A stretch of 64,000 nt of DNA from Xiphophorus maculatus (lineage: Eukaryota > Chordata > Actinopteri > Cyprinodontiformes > Poeciliidae): NCBI RefSeq assembly GCF_002775205.1, contig NC_036459.1, forward strand, positions 3,975,466-4,039,465, written 5' to 3'. The notes beneath the pieces are model-generated. The model searched no databases, was not told where the DNA came from, and worked only from the letters and a program-made list of their open reading frames with translations. Made by a program: the position numbers and the translations under genes. Numbering within the stretch: position 1 is the stretch's first letter; each line of letters starts with the position of its first letter. This document shows positions 34,301 through 49,300 of this stretch, piece after piece.

Positions 34301-37300
34301 CCCAAAAAGGAAGTAGATTGTATGAAAAAGTACAAGAGACCTGATAAAGTTTTGGATAAATTTGGAAAAATCACAGTGCTTTGATACAACTTGTCTAAAA
34401 AAAAAAAATGTTGGTATAAAAAACATGAAAGCTAAAAATTTTTGTGGCCTTTTAATAAATTCAACTTGTTGATTTTTGGCCACCTTGCAACAAAAAGATA
34501 GATTTCCAAACTGCTACCAACATGTTCAAATCCAGGATGGTTTCTTAAACTCCAAAGACTAAAACAGCTTATCTTTGCTGTAAACTACCTTCCTGGTATC
34601 TGCCAATCGTCAACTGTCACTTTTGCCCCTTCACCAGTTTGACAAAATATCACTGAGGCAAGTACAAATTAACATCCTGTGATAGTTGAACATTTTTTAA
34701 ATGTAAAAAAATGGTCTACAACTAAAAGAATAAAGGGGTGAAGAGGTGAAATGACCCGCCTCCACTAAAGTAATGTAAATGAACTACTGAAAAAGGTTTA
34801 AAAACAAAACAAAACAAAAAAAATATATATATATAGATTAGCTTCCTATATCCAAGTCTTTCCTTTTTAAAAACCTCAATGATATTGAAAATTTGTTCTA
34901 TCAATAAGTTCCACACAAAAAATGTCAACTCGGTAGCAATCAGGTGTGGTGCATTTACTGACCAGAAAAAGCTAGAATTTTGACGTTTTATGATGGCTGA
35001 TCACTGGGTAAAGCGATCATAAAAAGCAGTAGATTTTCCATTGTATCTTTTACGAAGAAGTAACATGGAATGTGGCGTCTTGACTTTTTGACAACTTGAG
35101 TGTCTAAATTTGGAGCATCTCCAGGACTTTCAGACATGATCTTTTTCAAATAAATTGTTTTATAAGATGTAACAGGATCTTAAAAAATAAATAGTTGCTG
35201 TTTCCACTAGTTTTTAATCCGTTGATATTGGTCAAAGTGTTCTCCTACTTAGACAGAAAGATTGTTGTTTTTTTTTTATTTTTAGGTTGCCACTCCTTGA
35301 CCTCTTGGATCTTGGTGACACATGAAGATAGTTAAGCGTGTTGCTCACCCCTGGCTGGCCCTAGTGCTCTGCCGGCCGCAGTCGCCCTGCTCAGCTGCCA
35401 AAACACAGCCACCAAACCTCAGTCTCATGACCCCCGTTGTATACAAACCATATGTGTATTCCTAAACATTGGCATCCACAGACGGCAGTACTTACACAAT
35501 TTTCCAGCTGTCTGCGACATGCACATTCCACGGGCTTACATATATCACGTCGTTTTTTCGGGTGGATGAAACTTTCCAAACTCCAGATAAAGTGCTGTCA
35601 TTTCAGTCGGACTAAATTTCAAATCTGGCCAACTTGTTTGTCATGCTCTTTTGTAACTGAGAGCTTTAATTGTGTAAAGGGGATTAAAGTACAGTTTCCA
35701 CCACAGTGCACTAAAAGTAGCATTGCAAGCAAAGATGCTTTTTGTGGCATTGGATTACACTTAGCATCTGGCATTCACTTTCTCTTTATAAACTGTATGG
35801 GTGGACCTGAGGCAGCTTATAGCAGTTGTGGCGTAATAGAAAACCAAACCCAAGCTGAGGATCAGACAAGTCGTGAGAAGTTACCCCTTTTTGATCTTTT
35901 GTAATCAATAACCGTAGAGTATCACTTTTCAGTTACTGCAGTGTTTTTTTTCCCCCTCCTCTTTAGTCGAGAACAGCTGCCACAACATAAACTCAAGCAT
36001 GTCACACTTGACAAAGCATTCATGTTTCACCGCACAGCATCAGTTGTGAGTGAGAGAAGTGAGTTCTGACAATCAGCAGCCAGACTGTGAGAATGTGAAC
36101 GCGATCGGTTCTTGGATGTGGAAGTGTTTTTTTTCATATGTGCTGACCGCCGACAGCCTTTTCCCCCTGGTGAGGCTGTCAGTGGTTGGCAGTTTAAACC
36201 ATCAGGTGGATGGATCATTCTCGGCCTTCAATATTGCGGTCGACCTGATAAATGAGTTGTGCGGGATTGTTTTTTTGGGGGGGGATTTGGTGGAACGTTT
36301 TAGTAGGGCGGTGCGATTACTGCATGAGAACGTTTGACGGGAGTCATACTGGGGTGTCTTTAAATCAGTCATAAGAGTGAAGCGTTTGCAGAATGATGAA
36401 ATGATTGAGAGTACTGCATTTTTTCACATTTGGCACATTGCACCCACAAAATTCTATGTATTTTAATGAGATTTCATATGATTAACTGACAAAAAGTAGT
36501 GCATATTTGTGAAGATGATAGTGTTCATTCTTAAACGCTCTCTATTGAACAATTGAGGCCCTTAAAGAACAGTTGTACTAATATTGAAACAAATTACACA
36601 GATAAACTATTTAGTAGAAAGGTGACCTCTGAACTTTTTTCACTGCATTTTAATCAGGTGTATCAGAGAAAAAGTGTCTGAAAACAAATGCACTCCACAC
36701 TTTTTAGATTTTTTTGTAAAATATGTCAACATAATGCACAATAATTTTCCTTCCACTTATACTATTTAATCTGTACAAAATATACTGAGGTGTTTGGTCA
36801 TGATTTGACAAAACGCTAAAAAGCTCATGGGGTGTAAAAACTTTTTATGAAGTGCATCAACACTGTATGTACTGAACATGGAGGGCAACATACACTTTTT
36901 GAGGTGCAGAAAGAATTTGAGACCATTCTATTACAATTTTTTCCTCAACTGATACAGAAAACAAAAACAATACTTCAACTCTGCATATTTTTGGAGAAAT
37001 GCTCAGATTACATCATGTAGTTTTCATTAAACGTTGACGCTATTCCGATTTCTCTGAAGGGCTATTTCACACAAATCTGGCACGAGGAGAGACTGGTGGA
37101 GTTTAAGGTATCATGAGAATGTGTTTTTGGACCAAATATCGATGTTTCGTCTTGGACCTTCGACTGATCCCCAACAGGAAAATTGTTGAAACCATACTTC
37201 ATACTACAGCAGTAAAGCACAGAGATGTGAAGAACGACACACACACACTCCACTTACAAAGGCCTCAGCCAAGATTTAAATCTGCCTTACTTGGAGGTAT

Positions 37301-40300
37301 CAGTGCTAACCACTGCATTCATCACCGTCTTGAAAATAAGGCTTATCATTATACCCTATTAGAAGATTTGAAAAATAAGACTTACAGTTACATGCTTTGG
37401 CTGCTTTGAGTGTTGGCACAAACATGGCCCGCACATAAAGTTTGAGACAAATATTTTGAGCCGTTATTATTAGCCGAAGAGGGAACTTTTCCCCGCAATG
37501 CCTCACACATTTAACAAGAGATGTGAGCATTTTGCTCATGAGAGCACAGAGAAATATTTTCAAAACACACCTATCATTTTCTGAGTTCAAATCTTAATGC
37601 CTTTCAAGATGCACTGAAACTCTCGTTCCTCTCAGCGTGGGATTCTAATTTTTAAGTGCCAAGAGGCTCACAAAAACCTACAGAGATTCATTAGGTTGGC
37701 AACTTTGGCTGCAAACCCTACCTGAGTTCCTCTGAAGCTCTTTTAGTCTTCATACGTGGCTAACTCCGGCTTGTAAAATATTCTAATATGCATAAAGAAT
37801 TCTGGGTCAAAACTGAGCCAGCTGGAGAGTGCCTAGTGCGTGTGGTTTGGGGAAACCAGTTTGTGATTCACACCTCATAAAAACGCTGGAGGTGGAGAAG
37901 GAAAGATATGGTGTGAGGCTGGAGGGATTTAAGTCTCTGGGGAGATCAAATGACAGCCCTGCTTTTTTCTTCACCTCAAAGGTACAGGTGTAATATTGGG
38001 TCCTTAGATGAAGTGGCAGGGGAGTGATTGCTCTGGCGCTCTACAGTCAGAGTTTAGTTGTCTTTGTCAAATACCCACTTGCTTGCAGGATTTAAAAAGG
38101 TCAGAGGTTGTATATATCTCAAAACATTTCTATCATCTATTGGGAGCTTTGAATTTGATTCCAATTAGGGTTGGAGACTGTTGTGCAGGAGAAATTAATT
38201 ACCCCACGTAACATTTCCACTTTTGCATTAAAGGTTGTGGTTGTTGCTGGACAAAATGTAAAAAAAAAAAAACATGTTTTATCTATATAACTACATGAAA
38301 GGCATGGCTTGGTCATGTGTTCTGATTTGCTACACGGCAAAAACAAAATTTTACCAAGTAAATTTGGTCTGGATTCTAGTGCAAATATCTTAATACACTT
38401 GAAATAAAACAACTTAAATGTAACTTTTTAGTAAGATATAGAGGCTTGTTTTAAGTAAATAATGTTTTACTATTGGTGAAAAAGTACTTGTTCCATTGGC
38501 AGGTAAATTAACTTATAACATGGGGAAAATGTCTTGTTACAAGTGAATTAATCTGCCAATGGAACAAATATATTTTCATCAATAATAAGGAATTATTTAC
38601 TTAAAACAAGTCTCTTTATATTGCTGAAAAGTTACTTGTAGGTCAGTTTTGTCTTATTTTAAGTGCTCTAGAAACTAGACCAAAATTCCTTGGTAAAAAC
38701 TTGTCTTTTTGCAGTGTAAGATCAGTTTGTTCGTTCACTTTCTCCCAGCACTACTATTGGCGCCCTGTGTTAAAAAAAAAAGGCACTTACTGTTGAAGTC
38801 ACTCAATCATTCTCTCCTGTGAGCTGAAGGAAAATAGGAAGAAGCTACGCTGCTGTAGATTCCCATCTCTGCTGTATAGATTAGCTAATTTAGAGGTCAC
38901 CGCAGAGTGTGACCGAACCGGCTGATCCACAACACTGTGTGCATTTCATCAAACTATAGTGATTTGCAGACGTTTCCCCCCCAAGGCTGGCTCATTACTG
39001 CGAGACCAAAGCCCATCAATCCATTACTGAGGTGGCTGCCGATGCCAATTTAGCATCATTAGTACAAAAAACAAACCGCATCTGCATTACAGACAGAAAA
39101 GATGGAAAATCAGACGTCTCTCTTTCTCTCTCTCATATTTGTCTGAGATGAGATCAAAATGTTGAAGTGATCTCTCCAGCAGGTTTGCTGGTGTGCAAGA
39201 TCATGCAGATGCTTCTAGAAATTCATTTGGAGTTGGTGACAGTCGGTAAATGAGTGTCAGTTAGATCCAAACACTTTAACATCAGTGGTTTCAAGTTGAG
39301 TAACTTGGTTAACATAATTTGTCAGTCACATCCGTTGTTTTGCAATGTTTTCTAAAATAATAAATCGATCTTTCTTGCTTTTGTAACAGATTTTCCAAAG
39401 CCTCGACATACCATCTGAGATGGTCCTATTGGGCTTGGAGAGTATTTCTACCTTTTGCATGTTTAAAGAAACAGCAACGTGGAAAGATACAAGTTGACCA
39501 GTTTCAAGCTGCCATTGCATTGTTTGTTAATTTGAATAAAAACAAAAAAAATAAATTTTTTGTGTGGGCACAGACAAGCAGAAATGAAACAAAGTTTAAG
39601 TATCAGCTGCTGTCACACATTTAAAATATCTCAGTACTTTGTGAAACACCTCAAGTTACAAGCATCCCTTGTGTGTTGGGGTGAAGAGTGTAAAATTTAC
39701 AGGGTGAAAATTCAATGCCCCGTATGCAGTCTGCTTCCAAATGGTTAAATGATTATTACCTGAATTACATCCAATGATGTCAGCCACTCTAAACATGCTC
39801 CTTCAAGATTTTCTGGTAGAGAGCAGAGTTTATGATCCCATAAAACAAGTTATATGCAAGTGATTTGTTCATAGTCTTACATTCATTGAGCTTTGGACTG
39901 GCTATTGACATTCAACTAAGCTTCACAAAAAAAAAAAAAGATTAATCGCAATTAATTGATATCTTAACAAAGAGACACACATTTTTGTTCTCTTATTTGC
40001 TTTTCCACCAAAGTCATTTGAAAGCAGCATTTGCATGCAACATCTCCAACAGTCCGCTAAGTCATGGAGTTTTAACTTAAACTAAAACCAGACATCAGAC
40101 TTCAGATTCTGTTGAAAACTGTGCTCCTATCACCAATTCACTGGCAAACAAAACAATAAAAAAAAAAGGATGTGGAACTCAATTCTCCATACAGATGTCA
40201 AGATGTTGCTCCATTACATCATGTCTGTGTATTCTCCCAGTCCATCGCAAAGAGGGGGGTTTATAGTACTTTATGGGCCATTTTACGGTTTTATACTGAC

Positions 40301-43300
40301 GTCCCCTGATGCACTTGAACTAGTCTCTGTATTTTCGAATTCCTGCTGATAGTTTAATCACTATTCCACTGAATAGCTTTCTATTTTTATTCCACTGGTT
40401 GTTAGCAGTTTATAGCTTATAATAAATTAAGTCTGTAGTCAGGTTCATAATAAAGTTTGCTCTTTAGATTGTTCTAGAACTGAAGGATGTTGATACACTT
40501 CCAAACGGTGGTCACCGTTCTCTTTCTGTCTAAATGTTAAGGGTCAATTGGACAGGGGTTGGGCAGATTCCATTAGTCTCAATGTTAAAGTTTCATGAAA
40601 GCAAATGGTTGTGTTGTAACAAGCCGTGTTCAACAGATCACAGATCAAAATCTGAAAAGATCCCAGATAATTGGCGCTGGGGTTTGAAAAGAAGACAGAT
40701 TTGGTTTGAGTTACCCTCCACGGCAGCCCTCTTTAGCTGCCGCTTCTTTGCGGCTAATGCTGGAATGTGACAACTGGTCACGGCAAAGAAAAGAGGGCCC
40801 ATTCTGGATTGGATACAGTTCCTTTTAGGACGTTAACGTGGCTTTCTCAGGCATTACAAATGTCGCATATGAATCCGACCGCTGAAAGCTGACAAAACAC
40901 AGAAAAGCATCGACACCCAAGACTGTGACATTCAGGGTGCAGATTTAGATTCTCTACATTCCCAAAATAGCTTCATTTTTTAAATTTAGCAGCACCGTCC
41001 GAGTTGTTTCAGGTAGAACAAGCGATGCAGTTCTTGGTTTGTTTGGACAGTACAAAAGTTTCAAGATTCTTTCTTCAGCAGAAAACAGACTCCTGAATCG
41101 ACATTGGGTTTGCCTCTACCAAACTACAGACAGCATGATTTATGACTACTGTAGCTAACTGCAGCCAAAGCAAGAATTGTGAAGGGAACACTGCAGTTCA
41201 GTATGTCACATTCCTTATGAAAAAGATTTTCTTTTTCCTTCGGCAAAGAAAAAAGATCTCAGCTGGATGTTGTCATGATCTGCCATGCTTTTGACTATCT
41301 TTAGCAAAGGAGGTACGTGACACTCTAGAGACTCTTTGGTTGATGCATAGGTGTGAAAAGGTGTTGCATATTTTCAAATGTAAAAATATGATGTGCACCA
41401 AATTAAACTGCTACGCTGAGAAAATGTGAGCTGGAAATGTGTCTGCAGCGTTTAGGGCTCCTACTTTGATTCTCGCGTGTGAGGACGGAGGGTAGTGGTG
41501 GGTTCACCGTGATGAGTTTGGGGACCTGGGGGAGCCCGTCTTTATAGGTCACTGTGCCAGCACCCACAGCTTTTTGGAAGTAGGCCAGTGGAAGCAGAAG
41601 GTGGAATTAATTAAAGGAGGGAAGAAGGGCGGGATTGTACCTGGAGCTTGAGGACATGACAGGTTGGATTGTGGTGAAATAGCAATGCCACTGAGAAAGT
41701 GCAATGCTTTTCATTGCTACTGCATGAATATTCAAATTATCCAAGCTTAATTTCTGTGTGTTACGTGATATATTTAGGCATTTTTAAATATATAGCAACA
41801 TCCTCAAATCTGTATGTATAACTTTTACATCTACTTTCTTTTTTTTCTTCTTTTTTTAGAAATACCTTTGGTTAAATAGCATTAAAGTTTGACATTTAAA
41901 AAAATGGTCACAATGTAGATTATTTTTGCGTATTACGGTGAAAACAAGCCATAAATTCAATGATGCAACACTGAATGAATTCCATCAGAAGCAACACGTT
42001 TTTATCAGAACCTGGCTGCCATTTTAAATATACTCTCTATACACAGCCACAATTCATTAATTTTGTCCCTGTCAATTTTTAATCATGCGTCCCATTTATC
42101 ACTGTGTCTGCAGGCGACTCGGGGAGGCCACCATAATTACACATCTACAGTCAGACACCGTAATTAACTGTCAAGCCCGCGCTGGATGGAAAATTGAGAA
42201 CTGATTGGTCTCTCATTTGTCTTTGGCGCAACATGCTGAAGGAGTGGGTGGATGGAGGGTGTAGAAGTCTGTCTCAGTTCACTGATAAAGCTGGGAAAGA
42301 CAAAAATTGTGTAAGAAAAAACAAAAGCAACTGCTTTTTGTCGAATTGTTAACATGAATTTTTAATTTAACCGTAAAATGTATCGGTTCTCAACTTTTAA
42401 ATGTGACTGTGCTTACTTACTTTACCTTTGTTATATTCAACTTCTTTATAGAAGGTGAGCAATATTCTCAGCTCGCCTTAAGTGATTGTATAAACAATAA
42501 ATTATCAGGACATTTCATTCTCTTAAAATGCACACCAAGTCCTTTTAGTCCACCGCCTGAGGTTCAGCAACCATTTGCTTTATTAGTAATTGATTTATAA
42601 GGCTGGAGATTCATCAACGCCTTTTATTGACAACATCACTCAGGAAATGCTGTGGTGGGTCAAGCTTCCTGTTTTAACTTGGATGGCATTGTTGTCAGAA
42701 TGCCTTAAAATTTGTGTGCTCAATTAAGTGGAAGCAATCAATCAGTTGCACAAATGGAAATTATTCCGCTGATAAGTAGAAGTGATGGTCGGATTCTCGT
42801 TAATTTAGTATGCACTCCCACTACCACTAAAATGCAGCGTCTTCAAAGGAAATGATCAAGATATTGAGTTGAGTTGACAAAGGGTAACAGGAAATATAAA
42901 TCCTTCCTGATATGGTTGCTTGGTAGAAAGCATGCATCAAGAGGGACTTAACCTGAAAGCCTTTTAATAAAACCCCATAGTAACCCGTCTGTTGCCATGG
43001 TACCAGAATCTGCTCTCACACAAATTAATTAATGGAGTTAGGATATTTTATTTAACCATCACTAAATGTAAAAATTACCATCACAAACGGAGCTTGTTGC
43101 AGAATTATGCCATTTCTAAATTATTAATAAAGTCACATTTATCTTGTTTGGACTGGACACCTATTCAGGCTTTACTCAGAGTAACTCAATATGCATAGTA
43201 AAGTTCTAACTGATTCATCCTTTTCTCCTGTGCAATTATTGGTAATAAATAGAATATTGTTTAGTATTTTGCACATTCATACTTCTAGCTCTTCTGGGTG

Positions 43301-46300
43301 ACAGCAGTGGTTCGATACCCTTTGATGCTGTGGTGAATGATATGAGAAATCCACTATGAAAGCTTATTTTTCAGTACTGAAGCAGGAGAATTTATTCAGG
43401 GTGATAATACAAGAGTATTACTCTGATTAATTGACTGGGACTACAAAGTCAGAGTCAAGGTTATTTATTTCCCTTATTCGCATTATTAATTTTTAGATTC
43501 TGATCCAATTATTGTTTTTTTTTATCCCGTGCTCTTTTATGGGCCACATATCATTGCTTTCTCCTCTGTGTAAGTCTCGGTACCTGTTTGTTTGAACGCC
43601 AGGCTCTGGTCTAGTAATTTTGTTAATCAAATTCGCTCTGCTGCTCTTTTATGATCCGTCGTTTTGTATGGCTGTACTACTGAGGGCTTTTTCTTCATTC
43701 TAGTGTAAAATAGCTGCTCCCATGATTGCTCCATGTTTGAAATTCACCAGATCAACACAGAGAAATGTGCCAGAGGTCAGGAATGTTGTATTCATACGTC
43801 TCAAACCATGCTGGAGGACTCGCACTCTTAGCCGTTAGCTGTTTACTTCTTTTGTCAATCAGGAAATGGCTTCATGAAAAAGCAGGTCTGCCATCTAACA
43901 AAAGAGATGCACAGGACTTCCTGACATTTAGCTCAGACTGTTTCTCCTTCTTTGAAGGTGAGAGCCCCCGGAATGAAATGTGCACGCCCAAAGACTCCGA
44001 CTCAGACAAATCAGGGACGTGGAGGAGGCTTTATCTCCATCAGCTGTGAGCTGACCTGATGGGCCTGATGGTGATGAAGCTGGAGCAGCTGGTCTTCAGT
44101 GATGAGGAGTAACTATTACAAAGTCTGTTAGTTTGATTGCAGCAACTATATACTGGAGTGAAGAGGATAATGTCTGTAATTATTCTAAATTGTTGATTAG
44201 AATTACAATTGTAAGCTACTTTGTGATTATTTACCATTAAAAACTAATATTTTTTTTTTTGGCTTAATGATCAAAATGTGAAAAGGTGGGAACAGTTTAG
44301 CAAGGCATTGTAAGTGTCATTTAAAAGAAACATACAACTTACATTGTTAAAATCTAGAAATACAAAAAAAGATCCCCATATTTCTAGTTTAGGATTCCAG
44401 ACTCTTAAAAGTCTGGAAAATTTGGGAATTTTCAGACAGCCTGAAACTATGCAAGAGTTCTGTATTAGCTGCATCTGTTTTAAGTTTTAGAAAACATGTC
44501 CTTCAGCCTTTCATTCCATCTTCGCCTCTTTTGTTTTTGTTCAACGAGTGGAACCTACTGAAGCTGCACAATGAGCAACTTTTTATCAAGAAAACACATA
44601 AATCTTTGAAATTTTGCAAAAGAAAACTATAAAAGGGTAACCATGGTTTACAGCAGTAAATATGAAATAATTTTTGCCCCATGTCTCATTCAGATGCTAC
44701 AATACTAGATCATATATAAAAGCATAACAAAATCTTTCCAGCTTTTTCCCCATCTTATCATATCATAAGTCCCCAGCAATGTAGAAAATCTGTCCAACAG
44801 CAGTTTATCCTCATGCACACATTTCATACGATGGAAAGAGTTATTCTGTCTGAGCAAGGCATAAAATCTGCCAAGCTAATGCTCAACTTCATCCTACACA
44901 CCACAAGAAAGGAGAGGGTAGACAAAGCTCTGCGTAAATCTTTCACAAGCAGGCAGCTGGCAGCGAGACAGTTTTGTGAATGCGTTCGAGACATTTAAGC
45001 ATTTTCCTTCTCCCTCCACATCCCACGCCGCCTTTGCGTGGGACCAAGTGTGGGAAAGTAGCGGTGCCACTTCTGGTTGGGGTATTGTTTCTGTCAGGGG
45101 TGTGTGTTGGTAACGTGTGATGTTTGAACACGCCCTTAATGATCACTTCCTGCTGCCAATATACAAACCAAACAGATACAAAAGAGCTGATTCGAAAGAA
45201 AATATGTTGTTTTTTTTTCCTGAAAGTTTATTGTGCGTGGGTTACAATTGCTTCACGGGGCAAAGAAACGGGCTTTGAGTGGGCAAGAAAGCTTCGTTGT
45301 GAACGAGAGAATGGTGAGAACTAGAAATCATAACACTTCTGGTTCTGGTGTCAACCACTGAACATCTCACATCTCTATGTTGGCTGTCATTGCGCCGCGG
45401 CTGCACTCTGGCAGGAACATAACCGCTGATAATCAGCCAGGGAATGAATCAGTTTGACCCAGCTGGGTAATGGCTTCATGCATAATTGTTCACCACTAAA
45501 CTGTGATGGATGGAAGATACTCTTGGGTGAGAGCTGGTACCTCAGCAGGAGCAGGAGTGATCACTGAGCTGAAATTCATAGGCTTTTTTTTTTTCCCATC
45601 ATTCCTATGTGTGGTTTTATTAGAGAATGACATCCACCTTGGTGTTTTTTTTTCACCCCTGACAGCCCTTCATGTTTGAAAAATTAGGAACAGTGTGATC
45701 ACTCTCTCATCCATTCGGCTCCCCATCCCCTGTTACGCTGATCTTGTCTGACAGATCTGGAAGCTGTATCCAGATAATCATGAAATCATTAATCCATATT
45801 CATCCAATGAAAAAGAAGTTAGGAATCTACAAAGAACTTGATTTCGAAAGCAACTTGTTGTGCTTTAAATGAACAAAATGCACTAACCTTCCAGGGAAAC
45901 CAATCGCAAGAAATCCAGTGGTACTGAAAAATATCCTCAGAGACTTATATACACTATATTCCTGCTCTTTCTTTTGTCTCTTTGCACAGCGTTCTTTTCA
46001 CTTCACTGTTGTGGCTTTTAATCACTCATAGGTAATCAGGAGCCAACTTGAGATTGCTACAGCATAATAACTTGAAGTAAAAATATTAGCGTTTCATAAG
46101 TGTAAGAAAAGATTTGTTGTACTGTGTGTCTCCTGTGGGTGGATGTATGGATGGATGATGATGGATGGATGGGATTCTAAAGACGTGGCGCACCGACATA
46201 GACAACAGATTACAATTTTAACAAAGCTGAATCTCACTCTTCTGACAAAACAGGTCTCATCCGTATAAAATGTTCCATAAACCTATAAGTGCAAAAGAAT

Positions 46301-49300
46301 TGCCAAGAATACTTATTTATTTTGATGGAACCCGAGCTTCTGACTGTAATATGTTGTAAATATTCTGAAAACCATTTCACAGTTTAAAATTCAGGCCTTC
46401 ATTAATTCTTCCCTCCATCTATCTGGATATAGGTTTTGTGTAGCTGCATACAGTTACTGTATATACTGTATGTTTCTGCAAAAAGCATAAGTAGTGAGTC
46501 TTTCCAATGGTGCACCAGTATAATACCGACACTGTCTGAACTGAGCCGCCTGCTGCTGCGTTATGGCCATGCCTTTAATTGGAGCTCAGTTTGCTCATTA
46601 AGGAAATTGAAGTTAAATAGAGCTTGGGCAAATGGGGCCTGGTGCAAAAGGCTTTGGAGCGAGACAGTTCTGATTTGGATCGCGACAATGAAAGAGAAAA
46701 GAAAGAAATGAACATTAAGGCACGATTTAGGTAAATAAATGACATTTTTAAATAAGGCAGACATGTCGGACTTAGGAGAAAAAATATGAGGAAGAGGGTG
46801 AATGTGGGACGTTATAGAGGATAATTGATGAGAAGTGAAAAGGAAGAGAGCTGATGATTGTCCAGGAGACAATGTTCTGGCCGGTGTCCGTTAACAGTGC
46901 AGTTTTAGGATGATGAACTAATCCATCTCATTGTTGCCTTCAAGAAGCAGGAGGAGGCACTCTGCTACAAAACACTGTCATGTAGTCCGTCCTGATTATG
47001 TGAAGTGATGGAAGTCTATTACAGGACCAGAGATTATGTTTATATTTTCCCTTCAAAGAAGTTTATGAAGTTTATGACAACGGGGACGAGATAGGTTGCT
47101 GTTGGGTTTTGTAAAGTGTGTTTTAGCACTGACCTCTGAAGTCTTTAAATTCTGTGGGACCTTTTATGTGAAAATGCCGCTTGGGATGTTGAAATCCGGA
47201 AGAGTGAGGAGTAGAAGATGGAACAGGACTATGAAGAAAAAAAACCAGCTCTGTGTTAATATACAGAATTATACAGAAGGTAAAGGACAACAGAGGCAAA
47301 GTCCTAAAAAGCAACGAACTGGTTCTTTTACTCTATAAAAAGAGATTCAGTTAATATAATAAAGATGTTTTCATATCAGAAAAAATAAAACAGATTATCA
47401 CTCTTTGGATCTGCTGATGTTGAGATTATTTTATTAAACTATTATTGTTCCTTTAAATGCAGTTTTTGCTTGGAAATACAACATGATTCGCGTGTAAGAA
47501 GTTCCAATTTAAGCAAAACTATTGTAGAAACTGCCTTCAGGTTTAAACATGTCCTTTTAAACTGGCTCTACTTTTGTAAATTTTAGGGATTAAAAAAAGA
47601 ACTGCATGAAAAGTACATTTTTTTTCGCATTCAGTTTAAAAAGCCATCTTACGCTCACTGAAATCCATTTAAAAAAAAAAAAAAGCCAGCTATGTGGAGG
47701 CAGCCCTTGGCACATGAACACGTAAATCACTGGTTGTGAGATCACTGCCTGGGAGCCAGTGGAGTGCCTCATTTGCATTCTGAAAAGACAAATACCCAAA
47801 CACTTTAGACAGATTGGTTATTTTCCTGCTTGCAGCAGAGGACTGGTGAATAGCAACTGTATCAGAAATGGACCTAGAAAAATCTGCAAATATCCCCTGT
47901 CTGTCTTTTTAAATCTAAAGAAAAAAAAGGTGGAGAATTTTACCTCCCCTACCTAAAAGAAAAAAAGAAAGAAGTCTGAAAAGACCAAACACGTCCTGTA
48001 CTTTAGGGATTGTGAATGGACTCCCCTTCAGCCCGCCTGCCCCACATACGGCGGCTGAATACAAAAGACCCCCTTCTGTAAGAGCAATCACTACAGGAGG
48101 CCTCTTTATCTGCCCCGCTGCAGCGACGTGCCACAATGAAGCCATCAGTGGACGCTGTGTCGTCGCACACTCACGCATGCGCGCACGCCAGTGCGTACAA
48201 AGGACGAATGCGTTGCATGTAACCATTTATTGCTTTAGTCTTTACAGGCACATGCACGAACCCGTTCCAAAAGCCTCTCAGCTAATGAGTTCTTTTCATC
48301 CTCCAGTGCCGGGCAGAAGCAGGGAGGGAGACGAGAGCTCGGTGCCGATTTGAATATTTAAATTATTTACTGGCACCCAACAGAAGGGAAAGCAGCGTGA
48401 CGGGTGAATCCCGGGTGTGTTTTGGTTCGAAAGTGTGCGACGTTATTGCCTGAAAGGTCCAGGGTGGGCTGGATGTTTTGGTTTTATTAGGAGACGCCAA
48501 AAACGTCAAAGTGTCGTCCAAAAAAAAAAGAAAAAAAACTAATAAAACTTTCACTGTCCTCGTATGGCGTGTCCTTCCACTCTCACAGCGTTTTTTGTAA
48601 AATATTTTTTAATATATAAATAATAGCTCACCGAGGGAAAGGAAGAGACTTTGTAAACTGTATGATGTAATGCTGTCAGTTCCCTGGAATATCAGCGGCA
48701 GAACAGTTCCTCAGCAACAATCCTGGGAAGTAGGGCTCACGTGATTCCTGAGCTGTAGGCGAGCAGAGAAAAAAAGAAAGAAAAAAAAAAACATTCCAAG
48801 AATTAATTAAGCAATTATTTCTTTGGCACAGACTCTTCTCTAGCTGGTGTGGATCTTTATGTTATTTTTATTTTTTTCTCACTTTCACATTAGTGTTCCA
48901 TTTGTCTGACTTTACTGGCTGTCAGAGCTCAGTATTGCCCTGTCCGATTTCTTTTCAGCACGCGACTCTTATTTACAGTCTCCAGACAAAGGAAGTTTCT
49001 GACTGGCCTCGTTTTCTGGGCTGCTTTTCCATCTAGGGCAGGGGTCTCAAACTCCAGGCCTCGAGGGCCGCAGTCCTGCAGTTTTTAGATGTGCCACAGG
49101 TACAAAACACTGGAATGAAATGACTTAATTAGCTCCTTCTTGTGTAGATCAGTTTTCCAGAGCCTTAATGACCTAATTATTCTGTTCAGGTGTGGTGCAG
49201 AAGAGGCACATCTAAAAGTTGCAGGAGTGCAGCCCTCGAGGACTGGAGTTTGAGACCCCTGATCTGGGGTGTGACAGACAAAGAAACCATCCTAAATGAT

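Noticed and set aside
35437..35904. 155-codon open frame on the plus strand in tmtc2 intron 1
   Set aside because: Cys/His content is irregular, no domain or repeat is seen, and the composition is like the flanking intron.
43295..43325. GGTTCGATACC resembling a tRNA T-loop / B box
   Set aside because: No matching acceptor stem, D-arm A box or anticodon stem upstream; a chance match.
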